A stretch of DNA of 38,193 nt from Cryobacterium sp. (GCA_025465015.1 JAODMM010000035.1:1-38193); one strand, 5' to 3'. Positions 9,559-18,342 are shown, counted from the first letter of the stretch. The notes: generated by a model not told the origin, from the sequence alone. Made by a program: numbers and translations.

Positions 9559-10557
9559 ATGAAAACAGGTAAGAGAGTCGCTTTCCTCGCGACAGCTGCC
9601 GCGGTCGCCCTCGCCCTCGCAGGCTGCTCCAACAACGCAGGCGGCGGGACGAGCGGCGGAGAAACTGCCGGCGACGCCAGCAGCGACACGTACATCGCCC
9701 TGGTCTCCAAGGGCTTCCAGCACCAGTTCTGGCAGGCTGTGAAGCAGGGTGCTGAGAGCAAGGCCAAGGAACTCGGCGTGAAGGTGACTTTCGACGGACC
9801 CGCTGCCGAAACCGAGATCGACAACCAGTTGCAGATGCTGCAGGCGGCCATTGACAAGAAGCCGGATGCCATCGGTTATGCGGCCCTTGACCCCGAGGCT
9901 TGCATCCCGCTCATCCAGGCCGCTGAAGCTGCGAAGATCCCGGTCGTGCAGTTCGACGCCGGTTGCAACAGCGACTACCCGCTCAGCATCGCCAAGACCG
10001 ATAGCTTGGGCGCGGGTGCACTGGCCGCCGACCACATGGCTGAGTTGATCGGCAAGAAGGGCGAGGTCGCCATCGTCGGCCACAGCCAGATCAACTCCAC
10101 CGGCGTCGAGCGCCGCGACGGCTTCGTCGACCAGATGAAGGCTGAATACCCCGACGTCAAGATCGTCGACATCCAGTACGGCGACGGCGACCACTTGAAG
10201 TCGGCCGACATCGCCAAGGCAATGATCGCCGCGCACCCGAATCTCAAGGGCATCTACGGCACCAACGAGGGATCGGCAATCGGTGTTGTGAACGCTGTGG
10301 GCGAGCTTGGCCTGAAGCCCGGCGAGCTCACCGTCATCGGCTTCGACTCCGGTCAGGCGCAGATCGACGCCATCGGCAGCGGCCTGATGGCCGGCGCTAT
10401 CACGCAGAACCCGATCGGTATCGGCGAGCAGACCGTCCAGGCAGCTTACGACGCCATCAACGGCAAGACCCCCGAGAAGGTCATCGACACCGGCTACTAC
10501 TGGTACGACAAGACCAACATGGAGGACGCAGAGATCGCAGCGGTTCTCTACAAGTAG
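9559..10557 (+). CDS. sugar ABC transporter substrate-binding lipoprotein (RbsB type)
   Basis: Lipobox-like LALAGCSN; periplasmic-binding-protein type 1 fold motifs YIALVSKGFQHQFWQAVKQGAE, TVIGFDSGQAQIDAI. Confidence 0.93.
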   Translation: MKTGKRVAFLATAAAVALALAGCSNNAGGGTSGGETAGDASSDTYIALVSKGFQHQFWQAVKQGAESKAKELGVKVTFDGPAAETEIDNQLQMLQAAIDKKPDAIGYAALDPEACIPLIQAAEAAKIPVVQFDAGCNSDYPLSIAKTDSLGAGALAADHMAELIGKKGEVAIVGHSQINSTGVERRDGFVDQMKAEYPDVKIVDIQYGDGDHLKSADIAKAMIAAHPNLKGIYGTNEGSAIGVVNAVGELGLKPGELTVIGFDSGQAQIDAIGSGLMAGAITQNPIGIGEQTVQAAYDAINGKTPEKVIDTGYYWYDKTNMEDAEIAAVLYK

Positions 10558-10579
10558 TCCCCGGCGAAAATCGTCCGAC

Positions 10580-10612
10580 AGAGCCCCTCTCCCGACCCGG
10601 GAGAGGGGCTCT
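10580..10612 (+). terminator. strong hairpin terminator after the ABC importer
   Basis: Perfect 15-bp stem AGAGCCCCTCTCCCG-acc-CGGGAGAGGGGCTCT; no clear T-tract. Confidence 0.8.
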
Positions 10613-10678
10613 GCCCGTTGGCCTGGCTTCCCCCCTGGCGTTCACGCCGCTTCACTTACTCCGGAAGGTGCTTCACGA

Positions 10679-11671
10679 ATGGGAATCGGCTCCGCCCGTG
10701 ACATCCGGCTGCAGAACGGGACCGGCGGCGCCGTCGGTCGGCTGTCCTACGGCGCGGCTGCACTGGGAAACCTGTACAAGGCGGTCGACGACGACCAGGC
10801 CCGAGACACGCTGGAGACAGCGTGGGGCCTGGGAATCCGCTATTTCGACACCGCGCCGCACTACGGCCTGGGCTTGTCAGAGCGGCGGGTGGGCGAGTTT
10901 CTCGCCGGCAAACACCGAGACGACTTCCTCCTCAGCACCAAGGTCGGCCGCTTGCTTGAGCCCACGCCTGAACGTGCCGGGGAGCGCGACGACGAGTGGT
11001 TCGATGTTCCTGCTCGCCATCGCCGCGTCTGGGACTACTCCCCATCCGGGATCCGTCAGAGCTTGGAGGAATCGCTCAGCCGGCTGGGACTGGATCGAGT
11101 GGACATCCTCTACCTGCACGACCCCGAACAGTACGGGAAGAGCGATGACCTCCCCCGCGCGCTCGACGCCCTCGTCGGACTACGGGAGGAGGGCCTCGTG
11201 CGGGCTGTGGGGGTGGGAAGCTCCGATGTTCAGCTCCTGCGCGATTCGATCCGGCTCGCCGACCTCGACCTGCTCATGCTCTCCAACCGGTATACCCTGC
11301 TCGATCAGTCCGCCCGTCAGAACCTCCTCCCCGAGGCCAGGGAACATGCGGTAGGCATCGTCAACGTCGGGGTCTTCAACTCCGGGCTTCTCGCCTCACC
11401 GGTTCCTCACAAGGATTCGCATTACGAATACGGGTCAGTACCGCACACCATGCTGGAGAAGTCGAAGCGTCTCGCTGAAGTGTGCGCGCGCCATGGCGTT
11501 GAGCTTCCGGCTGTCGCGCTGCAGTACAGCCTGCGAGATCCCGCGGTTGTGACGGTGACGGTGGGGAGTAGGAGCCGCGCTCAACTGCGCGAGAACTCCG
11601 AACGGATGCGCGTTGTTATCCCCGAGAAGCTGTGGACGGATCTCGTCATCCAGGGCCTGATTCCGGCATAG
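10679..11671 (+). CDS. second aldo/keto reductase, paralog of 4660-5616
   Basis: Shares [48 protein letters not shown] and QGLIPA with the first AKR. Confidence 0.88.
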   Translation: MGIGSARDIRLQNGTGGAVGRLSYGAAALGNLYKAVDDDQARDTLETAWGLGIRYFDTAPHYGLGLSERRVGEFLAGKHRDDFLLSTKVGRLLEPTPERAGERDDEWFDVPARHRRVWDYSPSGIRQSLEESLSRLGLDRVDILYLHDPEQYGKSDDLPRALDALVGLREEGLVRAVGVGSSDVQLLRDSIRLADLDLLMLSNRYTLLDQSARQNLLPEAREHAVGIVNVGVFNSGLLASPVPHKDSHYEYGSVPHTMLEKSKRLAEVCARHGVELPAVALQYSLRDPAVVTVTVGSRSRAQLRENSERMRVVIPEKLWTDLVIQGLIPA

Positions 11672-11757
11672 GTGCGGGACACCCGAGCGGGGCCGCGACC
11701 GTAAAGGCGGGGCCGGCGGGGATGCGCGGTGGCGAATCGAAGGCGACGGGGGCGCGG

Positions 11758-12819
11758 CTAGGCCCTCGACCAGGGGAGGAACCGCTGGGGGTTGTGACGC
11801 AGGATGCGCTGTACCGTGTCGACGCCGATCCGCTCCTGCAGGGCGGGAAGATACCGGGCGCCCAGATAGGCGAGTCCCGGCATGCCGCCGTAAGCGATGT
11901 ACCGGCTACTTCTGGCCACATCTCCGCCGAGGAGGATGTGATCCGCACCGCCGCCCGACACCACCGCTTCGGTGAGGGCGAGAAGTTCCGAGTCGCTCCG
12001 GGTGCGGGGCCGCGCCATCCCGTCATAGCCCAGCCAGGCACCGCGTCTCACCAGGTCGAGGTGCAGGAGCGGGTTCGGGTCTCGATCCGCATGAGCCAGG
12101 ACGACTCTGCTGGCCGCGACTCCGGCCTCCTCGAGGATGTCGAGCACTTCGTGCGCAGCGGTGCAGAACTCGAGGTGGACCATGACGGGAGCGCCGGTTG
12201 ACCGATGGGCGGCTGCGACTCCCCTCAATGTCTCGTGCTCGAAGCGGGTGATGGACCAGTAGCCGATACCAGCCTTCAGCAAACCGGCCGGCACGGGAGC
12301 CCCGTCCGGCGTGAGAGCGCCGGTCGCCTCGCCGTCTCGCCGAGCCATGCCCTGGGTGAGATCAGTCAGGAAGAGGTCGCCGCGCTCCTCGGCGCCGAGG
12401 TCTCGCAGCCAGTGCCCCTGAGGGTAGTGCGCCTCCCTGTGCGCTCCGGTTGTGGCGACAACTCCAAGGCCGGTGGTAGCGCTGATACGCGCTACGGCTT
12501 CCGGATCCCGCCCCAACCCGACCGGCGTAGCGTCGATCATCGAATCGAAGCCGCTACCGAGGAGCAGCGCGGCCTCCTGTGCCGATGCCCGCTCGTCGGA
12601 GAGTTCGTCACCGGGGAGGAGGGGACTCACCTGGAACAGGTGCTCGTGGTAATTGACCCGGCCGAGACCTAGGGGGGCGATATCGCCGAGCACGGTTCGT
12701 ACGGTGCTCGCAACGCCCGACGGGTGCGTCCTGTTGAGCTCGCTCGGGGTGCACCCGTCGTTCGCAGCCCGCGCCTCGCTGGCCGCGCTCCTGTCGTTGG
12801 CCGCGCTCTCCGCCCTCAT
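11758..12819 (-). CDS. phosphotriesterase-family metal-dependent hydrolase, possible sugar(-phosphate) lactonase
   Basis: LGRVNYHEHLFQ metal motif, ISATTGLGVVATTGAHREAHYP, VMVHLEFCTAAHEVLDILEEAGV, VLAHADRDPN, ILLGGDVAR; start inferred from ATGA overlap with the upstream gene. Confidence 0.8.
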   Translation of the reverse strand: MRAESAANDRSAASEARAANDGCTPSELNRTHPSGVASTVRTVLGDIAPLGLGRVNYHEHLFQVSPLLPGDELSDERASAQEAALLLGSGFDSMIDATPVGLGRDPEAVARISATTGLGVVATTGAHREAHYPQGHWLRDLGAEERGDLFLTDLTQGMARRDGEATGALTPDGAPVPAGLLKAGIGYWSITRFEHETLRGVAAAHRSTGAPVMVHLEFCTAAHEVLDILEEAGVAASRVVLAHADRDPNPLLHLDLVRRGAWLGYDGMARPRTRSDSELLALTEAVVSGGGADHILLGGDVARSSRYIAYGGMPGLAYLGARYLPALQERIGVDTVQRILRHNPQRFLPWSRA

Positions 12820-13730
12820 CGTGCGTCCAGGGCCGCCTCGGACAGGCGCGCAACTAGTGGCGCAGTGAGATCGACCCCGAACACCTCCGCGATCACCTGC
12901 GACCAACCGTGGATGAAGTAGCGCCAGCCGTCAACGACGACCAGGTTCGAGACCTCTTTCTGAGCGGCCGCTTGCGCGAGGAACTCCAAGGTGCCGCGAT
13001 AGTTGAATTCCCACACGTAGGCGCCCTCGGGGAAGCGGGCACTGTCCGGCAGGGGCGAGCCAGGTCGGTCCTTTCCCAAGCCGCTCGCGTTGACCACCAG
13101 ACTGCCGGCTGGTGCAGCGGCGAGGACTTCACGGGTCACCTCGGGGTTTTCGGCCAGGACGTAACGGAGAAGTCCCTCCGGCGTGCCGCGGCGGATGTGA
13201 ACGGCTCTGAGGTGGTCGAGCCGCTGCTGGCTGGTATCGGTGACGACGATCGCAGCGGGCGCGTCCTGTCGATCGGCGAGATACCACGTCAGGGCTGTCC
13301 CGGCGCCGCCTGCCCCCAAGCAGACGGCGTGAGCGCCCGAGCGAGCGAAGTGATCTACGGGAAGGAACTCGTCGGCCGCCAACCCGACCGTGATCGGGTC
13401 TTTGGCATGCCCGATGAGCACCCCGTCGTGCTTGGAAATGCTCGAGATCTCCCCGCACAGAGTGCTGAACTGGTCCAGTTCACCGAAGAGCTCGTGAGCG
13501 GCGGCGTACAACCCCATCTTGTGCGTGGTGACCAGGGCACCCAAGTGATCAGGATCATCGCGGATCTGCGTCACAAGCGCAACATAGTCGGCAGGGGCGG
13601 CGCCGACCGGCAGGTCATGGCCGACCAAAGTGCCGGTGGGAAGGCCGAGGATGTCAGCCCATACCGGGAAGATGTTCATGATCGAAGAGCCGCCGGTGCT
13701 CACCCCGACGAACCCCATATAGCCGCTCAC
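12816..13730 (-). CDS. shikimate/quinate dehydrogenase (AroE)-like oxidoreductase of unknown substrate
   Basis: GALVTTHKMGLYAAAHELF (AroE-like catalytic Lys region), HAKDPITVGL (Asp region), LGAGGAGTAL (nucleotide-binding). Confidence 0.78.
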   Translation of the reverse strand: MSGYMGFVGVSTGGSSIMNIFPVWADILGLPTGTLVGHDLPVGAAPADYVALVTQIRDDPDHLGALVTTHKMGLYAAAHELFGELDQFSTLCGEISSISKHDGVLIGHAKDPITVGLAADEFLPVDHFARSGAHAVCLGAGGAGTALTWYLADRQDAPAAIVVTDTSQQRLDHLRAVHIRRGTPEGLLRYVLAENPEVTREVLAAAPAGSLVVNASGLGKDRPGSPLPDSARFPEGAYVWEFNYRGTLEFLAQAAAQKEVSNLVVVDGWRYFIHGWSQVIAEVFGVDLTAPLVARLSEAALDAR

Positions 13731-14359
13731 GCGCCGACTCCGGCAGGAGCGAACAGGCGGGCCTTGCGCTCGACCTCGTCATACCGGGAAGCTGCGAGAT
13801 CTGCGGCAGACACCAGGTCACTGCCGGCACCGACGGCGACCGCCCCCGCCTGGAACCATTCCCCCATGTTCTCCGGGGTGACTCCGCCGGTGGGCATCAG
13901 GGGAACATCCGGAAAAGGACCGCGCAACGACCGCAGGAAGGCTGGTCCGCCGAGAGACGCAGGGAAGATCTTCACGACGTCGGTGCCGTACTCCTGAGCG
14001 GCCATGACCTCGCTGGGTGTCAGGGCCCCGGTCATGACGAGGAGGCCGGTGGCCTTCATCGCCTCCGTCAGCGTGCGCCGTGTGCCGGGGCTGACAAGGA
14101 ACTGGGCGCCCGCCGCGGCGGCCCTCGCTGCCTCATCCTCCGTCGTCACTGTGCCGGCGCCCAGGTAAATGGTCTCGCCGTACCGGTCGTTCAATTCACG
14201 GATGACGGCAGGCGCGTCGGGCGTGGAATAGGTGATCTCGAGGCCGGTCACTCCGCCGGCTACCAGGGCATCGGCGGCCAGGAGCGCACTCTGGGCAGAG
14301 GGTGCCCGCACGACCGCGAGCACTCGGGTGGATTTCAGAATGGCGAGATGGTCGGTCAC
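13727..14359 (-). CDS. KDPG/KHG-type bifunctional 2-dehydro-3-deoxy sugar acid (phosphate) aldolase
   Basis: VLAVVRAPSAQSALLAADALVAGGVTGLEITYSTPDA, YLGAGTVTTEDEA, VKIFPASLGGPAFLRSLRGPFPDVPLMPTGGVTPEN; GTG start inferred at 14359. Confidence 0.92.
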   Translation of the reverse strand: MTDHLAILKSTRVLAVVRAPSAQSALLAADALVAGGVTGLEITYSTPDAPAVIRELNDRYGETIYLGAGTVTTEDEAARAAAAGAQFLVSPGTRRTLTEAMKATGLLVMTGALTPSEVMAAQEYGTDVVKIFPASLGGPAFLRSLRGPFPDVPLMPTGGVTPENMGEWFQAGAVAVGAGSDLVSAADLAASRYDEVERKARLFAPAGVGA

Positions 14360-14363
14360 AGTC

Positions 14364-15320
14364 TCAGGCTTTCGTTGGAACGGGATGGGGTGGGGGGTCG
14401 CCAGCGAGGACAGCGAGCACGTTGTCCACCGCGAGGGTGCCCATGTTGTCAACGGCCTCGACCGTCTGAGCTCCGAAATGCGGGGTGACGACGACGCGAT
14501 CGGCGAGGTCTTCGGCGAGAAGGGGCGACATACCGCCGCGGGTGTCGCCGGCAAGCGTGTCGGCGGCGAACCCGGCGATCACTCCTCCACGCATGGCGTC
14601 AGCGAGAGCCTGCTCGTCGATGAGCTCGGGTCTGGCCGTGTTCACCAGGACAAGCCCCGGGCGAACGGATGCCAGCCACGAGCTGTCGACGATGACCCCG
14701 CCGCCCGGCGCGTGAAGAGTAACCACGTCGCATCCGCTCGCCATGTCGGCGAGGGACGCGGCCCCGGCGCCGGCTGCACGGATCTGGTCGGCCGAAAGCC
14801 AAGGATCGTGGGCGAGGATTCCAGATCCGAAGCCGGACAGGCGCCGGGCCACCCCTTGGCCGATGCGGCCGAAGCCGACGATGCCCACGGTCAACGAGCC
14901 CAGTTCCCGCCCTCGCAGCACAGACCAGTCACCGGCCCGCACGCGACGGTCTCCTTCGGCCGTTCCGCGGAGGACGGCGAGCATCAGGCCGACGGCGTGG
15001 TCGGCGACGGCGTCGCTGTTGGCCCCGGGAGTGTTTGTCACAGTGATGCCACGCCGTAGGGCGGCCTGCACGTCGACGGCCTCGAAGCCGACCCCGTACC
15101 GCGCCACGACCTGCAGGCTCGGGGCGGCTGCCAGGTGGGCGTCGGTAACCGGCCCCGTCCCGGCGACCCAGGCAACGGCATCCGCCAGCAAGGGACGCAG
15201 CTCATCAAGCCCATGGTCGGACGGCCCCATCAGGACCTCGTGGCCGGACTCCTTGAGGCGGGCGACAAGGTCGACCGAGCCCGAGGAGAAGGACCGGCTG
15301 GTGGCGAGGATGACGGCCAT
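14364..15320 (-). CDS. D-isomer-specific 2-hydroxyacid dehydrogenase (PGDH-like)
   Basis: VVARYGVGFEAVDVQAALRRGITVTNTPGANSDAVADHAVGLMLAVLR, VGIVGFGRIGQGVARRL, VNTARPELIDEQALADAM. Confidence 0.92.
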   Translation of the reverse strand: MAVILATSRSFSSGSVDLVARLKESGHEVLMGPSDHGLDELRPLLADAVAWVAGTGPVTDAHLAAAPSLQVVARYGVGFEAVDVQAALRRGITVTNTPGANSDAVADHAVGLMLAVLRGTAEGDRRVRAGDWSVLRGRELGSLTVGIVGFGRIGQGVARRLSGFGSGILAHDPWLSADQIRAAGAGAASLADMASGCDVVTLHAPGGGVIVDSSWLASVRPGLVLVNTARPELIDEQALADAMRGGVIAGFAADTLAGDTRGGMSPLLAEDLADRVVVTPHFGAQTVEAVDNMGTLAVDNVLAVLAGDPPPHPVPTKA

Positions 15321-16819
15321 CAGCCGCCCGCCCGATGTGAGAACCAGGGCTCGAGCCGCGAATAGGCGTCGAGGAAGGTTTCGTGGCGAACGAGGTAGTC
15401 GCGATGTCGCGCTAGGTCAGGCGCGAACTCGCCGGTGACCTCGGAGAGGCCACGGGCGGCACCGAAGTCGTCCACCAGACCGAGGCCCACCGCGGCCGTG
15501 ACCGCTGCGCCGAGGCTGTTCGCCTCCTCGACGATGCTGCGGCGACGCACGGGCACACCCCAGACGTCGGCCAGCACCTGCAACCACACATCACTTGCAG
15601 CACCACCGCCAATCGCGTCGATGCGGTCCAGAGTCGCTCCCGACTCGCGGAAGGCCTGGATGCATGTGAGCAGGTTGAAGGCGACGCCCTCAAGCACGGC
15701 GCGAGTCATTTCCGGGCGTCCGTGGTGACGGTCGATCCCGACGAAGGCACCCGAGGCATCCGGGTTCCAGTGGGGGGAGCGCTCGCCGAGGAGGTAGGGA
15801 AGGAAGTAGAGCCCGCCGGTGGCGCCCTTGGCCGTGGACGCATCGGCGACGAGGGCAGAAAGGTTGCGGTCCGCCTCCGGAGGAGTCAGGAGTTCGGCCA
15901 CCCATTGCAGGGATGCGCCGCCGGCCTGCATCGTGGCTGTGGGGACGAAGCTCCCAGGCACGACATTGTCGAAGGTCATGGTGCGCATCTGCGAGTCGTA
16001 GACGGGGGTGTTGCTGGCAAAAGATATCCATGACGATGTGCCGAGGCAGACGTAGCCGCCGTCCTCCGGAGCCACGATCCCTGCGCCGACTGCGGCGATC
16101 GGCCCGTCACCACCGCCCATCACCACGCGAGTGCCGGGAGCGAGGCCGGTCGCGCGTGCGGCTTCTGCGGTCAGCGTGCCGACGACAGCGGTGGAGTCCA
16201 GGATCTCGGGGAACAGGGACGCATCCAACCGCGCGGCGGCGAGCATCTCGGGAGACCATTCACCGCGCTGCTGGTCGTAGGCGTTGGTCGCTGACGCATC
16301 GGACCTGTCGGTGGCCAGACGCCCGGTGAGCCGGTGCACGACGAAGTCCTTCGCGACGCACAGGTGCCGCACCCGCGCAAACACATCCGGCTCGTTGTCG
16401 CGCACCCACATGACCTTCTCCAGCGTGTACGTGGGGTTGATCCGGTGACCCAGCAGCGAGTACGCCCGCTCCTTTCCAATCGCCTCTTCCAGTTGCGCTG
16501 TCTGAGCCGTGCTGCGGGTGTCCGCCCAAATGATCGCAGGGCGCACGGGCTGGTAACCGGCATCCAACAGCACCGCGCCCATCATCTGGCCACTCACACT
16601 GACTCCGGTCACGTCGGCGGGGCTGACTCCAGCGCGGGCGAGAAGAGCGCGGGTGGCTTCGACGACACCGTTCCACCAGTCGTCCGGGTTCTGCTCGGCA
16701 ACGCCGCCTGCGGCGAAGTGCACGCCGTATCCGACGGTGACGGCGCTCACTAGACGGCCGTCTTCATGGTGAAGCGAGGCTTTGTTGGCGGTGGTGCCAA
16801 GGTCGTGTGCGATGATCAC
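15320..16819 (-). CDS. FGGY-family carbohydrate kinase
   Basis: IIAHDLGTTANKASLHH, VSVSGQMMGAVLLDAGYQPVRPAIIWADTRS, GGGDGPIAAVGAG, IDAIGGGAASDVWLQVLADVWGVPV. Confidence 0.93.
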   Translation of the reverse strand: MIIAHDLGTTANKASLHHEDGRLVSAVTVGYGVHFAAGGVAEQNPDDWWNGVVEATRALLARAGVSPADVTGVSVSGQMMGAVLLDAGYQPVRPAIIWADTRSTAQTAQLEEAIGKERAYSLLGHRINPTYTLEKVMWVRDNEPDVFARVRHLCVAKDFVVHRLTGRLATDRSDASATNAYDQQRGEWSPEMLAAARLDASLFPEILDSTAVVGTLTAEAARATGLAPGTRVVMGGGDGPIAAVGAGIVAPEDGGYVCLGTSSWISFASNTPVYDSQMRTMTFDNVVPGSFVPTATMQAGGASLQWVAELLTPPEADRNLSALVADASTAKGATGGLYFLPYLLGERSPHWNPDASGAFVGIDRHHGRPEMTRAVLEGVAFNLLTCIQAFRESGATLDRIDAIGGGAASDVWLQVLADVWGVPVRRRSIVEEANSLGAAVTAAVGLGLVDDFGAARGLSEVTGEFAPDLARHRDYLVRHETFLDAYSRLEPWFSHRAGG

Positions 16820-16824
16820 GGCAA

Positions 16825-17403
16825 TCAGCTCTCGGTGTAGCCGACGAATTCCACGCCGCTACCCGATCGCAGGATCCGCTGACCCATGCCGTGTTCCAGC
16901 ACCCATCCGTAGTCGTGGCCGGCGCCGCCTGGGTAGACGGCCAGGAAGGAGTACGGCTCGTCGCCTACGTTGATGCTGCGGTGCGCCCAGCCCGGTGGCA
17001 TGTAGCCGATTGTGCCCGGGGTCATGTCCACCCACCGCGTCTGGGTTCCGTCGAACATCAGCAGTCCGCCGTGACCGGAGAGGGCGAGGTAGATCTCCCC
17101 CTGGTGGTTGGGATGCTGGTGGCCCTTGGTCATCCATAGCTCTCCGCCGGTAGTGCCGGGCTGGATCGTGGTGATCGACTGGGGCAATTCGCGATCGATC
17201 TCGGGCACCGGGGAGGAAACCACGGAATAGACCACGGGGTCGCCCGCGGCGACTGCAGCCTCCCAGGCGTCGTGGTTCCGGAACAGCCCCTGAAGATCTG
17301 ACATCCGTCGGGTGAGTGTGGGTCCCTCGGGATCCAGCGTTCCGGCCGCCTGGTCGAAGCGAATGGCCAGAGGTGGCACGGGGAGGGTCGAGTATTCAGG
17401 CAC
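16825..17403 (-). CDS. cupin-type glucose-6-phosphate isomerase-like protein
   Basis: ELWMTKGHQHPNHQGEIYLALSGHGGLLM, GYMPPGWAHRSINVGDEPYSFLAVYPGGAGHDY; resembles the archaeal-type cupin GPI family. Confidence 0.82.
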   Translation of the reverse strand: MPEYSTLPVPPLAIRFDQAAGTLDPEGPTLTRRMSDLQGLFRNHDAWEAAVAAGDPVVYSVVSSPVPEIDRELPQSITTIQPGTTGGELWMTKGHQHPNHQGEIYLALSGHGGLLMFDGTQTRWVDMTPGTIGYMPPGWAHRSINVGDEPYSFLAVYPGGAGHDYGWVLEHGMGQRILRSGSGVEFVGYTES

Positions 17404-17470
17404 GGAGGTCTCCTCGGAATAGGTGCGGCTGCGGTGCCGCCCGTTCAGACTACCGGTTCTCGAGACAACA

Positions 17471-17480
17471 TGTAATTACA
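17471..17480. promoter_or_regulatory. TGTAATTACA palindromic operator upstream of the six-gene operon
   Basis: Exact 10-bp palindrome about 68 bp upstream of the 17403 start; same site at 19364-19373; AT-rich in a GC-rich context. Confidence 0.7.
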
Positions 17481-18342
17481 GGTTGACCGTATCCCCTGAC
17501 GGCATTGAGGAACCCGTATGCCGGAGGGAGGCGGTGCTCGGGTCGCCGGGGGATGCCGTGAGCTGGAACTCGAACCGGCTGCGGTCACCCCGGTGATACG
17601 CCACGAAATACTCCATCGGCCGGTCGTTCTCGTCGTATCCGACGCTTCGGAGCACGAGCAGGGCCTTCCCCGTGCCGATCTCCAGCAGCTGACCTTGCTT
17701 TTCATCAGCCGACACTGCCTCGGCGGAGCGTACTCCGCGCACGGCCCGGATCCCGTGTCGTGCGAGCAGGGCATAAAGAGACTGGTCGCTAAGATCAGCG
17801 TCGAGCACCAGCATTCCCACCTCGACGGGCAGATAGGTGGTGGTCCACGACCATGGTTCCCCGTCGATGTGGCGCAGTCGCTCGATCACCACGACGTGAG
17901 CACCCGGTTGTACGGCGAGAGCGTCGGCGATGTCGCCGTCGGCCGCGATCACTTCCTGGCGGCGCACCTCGCTGTGAACGTGGCCGCCCCGCGCGGCTAC
18001 TTCTTCGTAGAGGCCCGCGAGGGTGTGAACCAAACTTTCAGGCGTCTTCTGATGAGCGACGAAGGTTCCCTTGCCCTTTACTCGGTCGATGACGCCCTGG
18101 TGTTCGAGCTGAAGCAGAGCCTGGCGAACGACCGTTCGAGAGACTCCGAACTGCTCACAGAGTCGGTGCTCACCGGGAAGGATGTCGCCCGGGCGAAGAC
18201 CCTGCCGGGAGATGTCCTCGATGATGCGGTGCTTGAGCTGGTGATACATCGGCAGGGGTGCCCGACGGTCGATCTCGCGCAGTCCTGGTTCCATCTCGGG
18301 ACGCTGCGTGACTCCCGTATCGGTGAGAGAGGGAGAACTCAT
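17476..18342 (-). CDS. GntR family transcriptional regulator with UTRA domain (HutC type)
   Basis: MYHQLKHRIIEDISRQGLRPGDILPGEHRLCEQFGVSRTVVRQALLQLEHQGVIDRVKGKGTFVA wHTH; C-terminal UTRA-like region. Confidence 0.93.
   Translation of the reverse strand: MSSPSLTDTGVTQRPEMEPGLREIDRRAPLPMYHQLKHRIIEDISRQGLRPGDILPGEHRLCEQFGVSRTVVRQALLQLEHQGVIDRVKGKGTFVAHQKTPESLVHTLAGLYEEVAARGGHVHSEVRRQEVIAADGDIADALAVQPGAHVVVIERLRHIDGEPWSWTTTYLPVEVGMLVLDADLSDQSLYALLARHGIRAVRGVRSAEAVSADEKQGQLLEIGTGKALLVLRSVGYDENDRPMEYFVAYHRGDRSRFEFQLTASPGDPSTASLRHTGSSMPSGDTVNL

Noticed and set aside
13659-13793. Repeated 12-mer CATACCGGGAAG at about 13660 and 13780
   Set aside because: Both copies lie inside coding sequence of unrelated genes and there are only two; likely coincidence.
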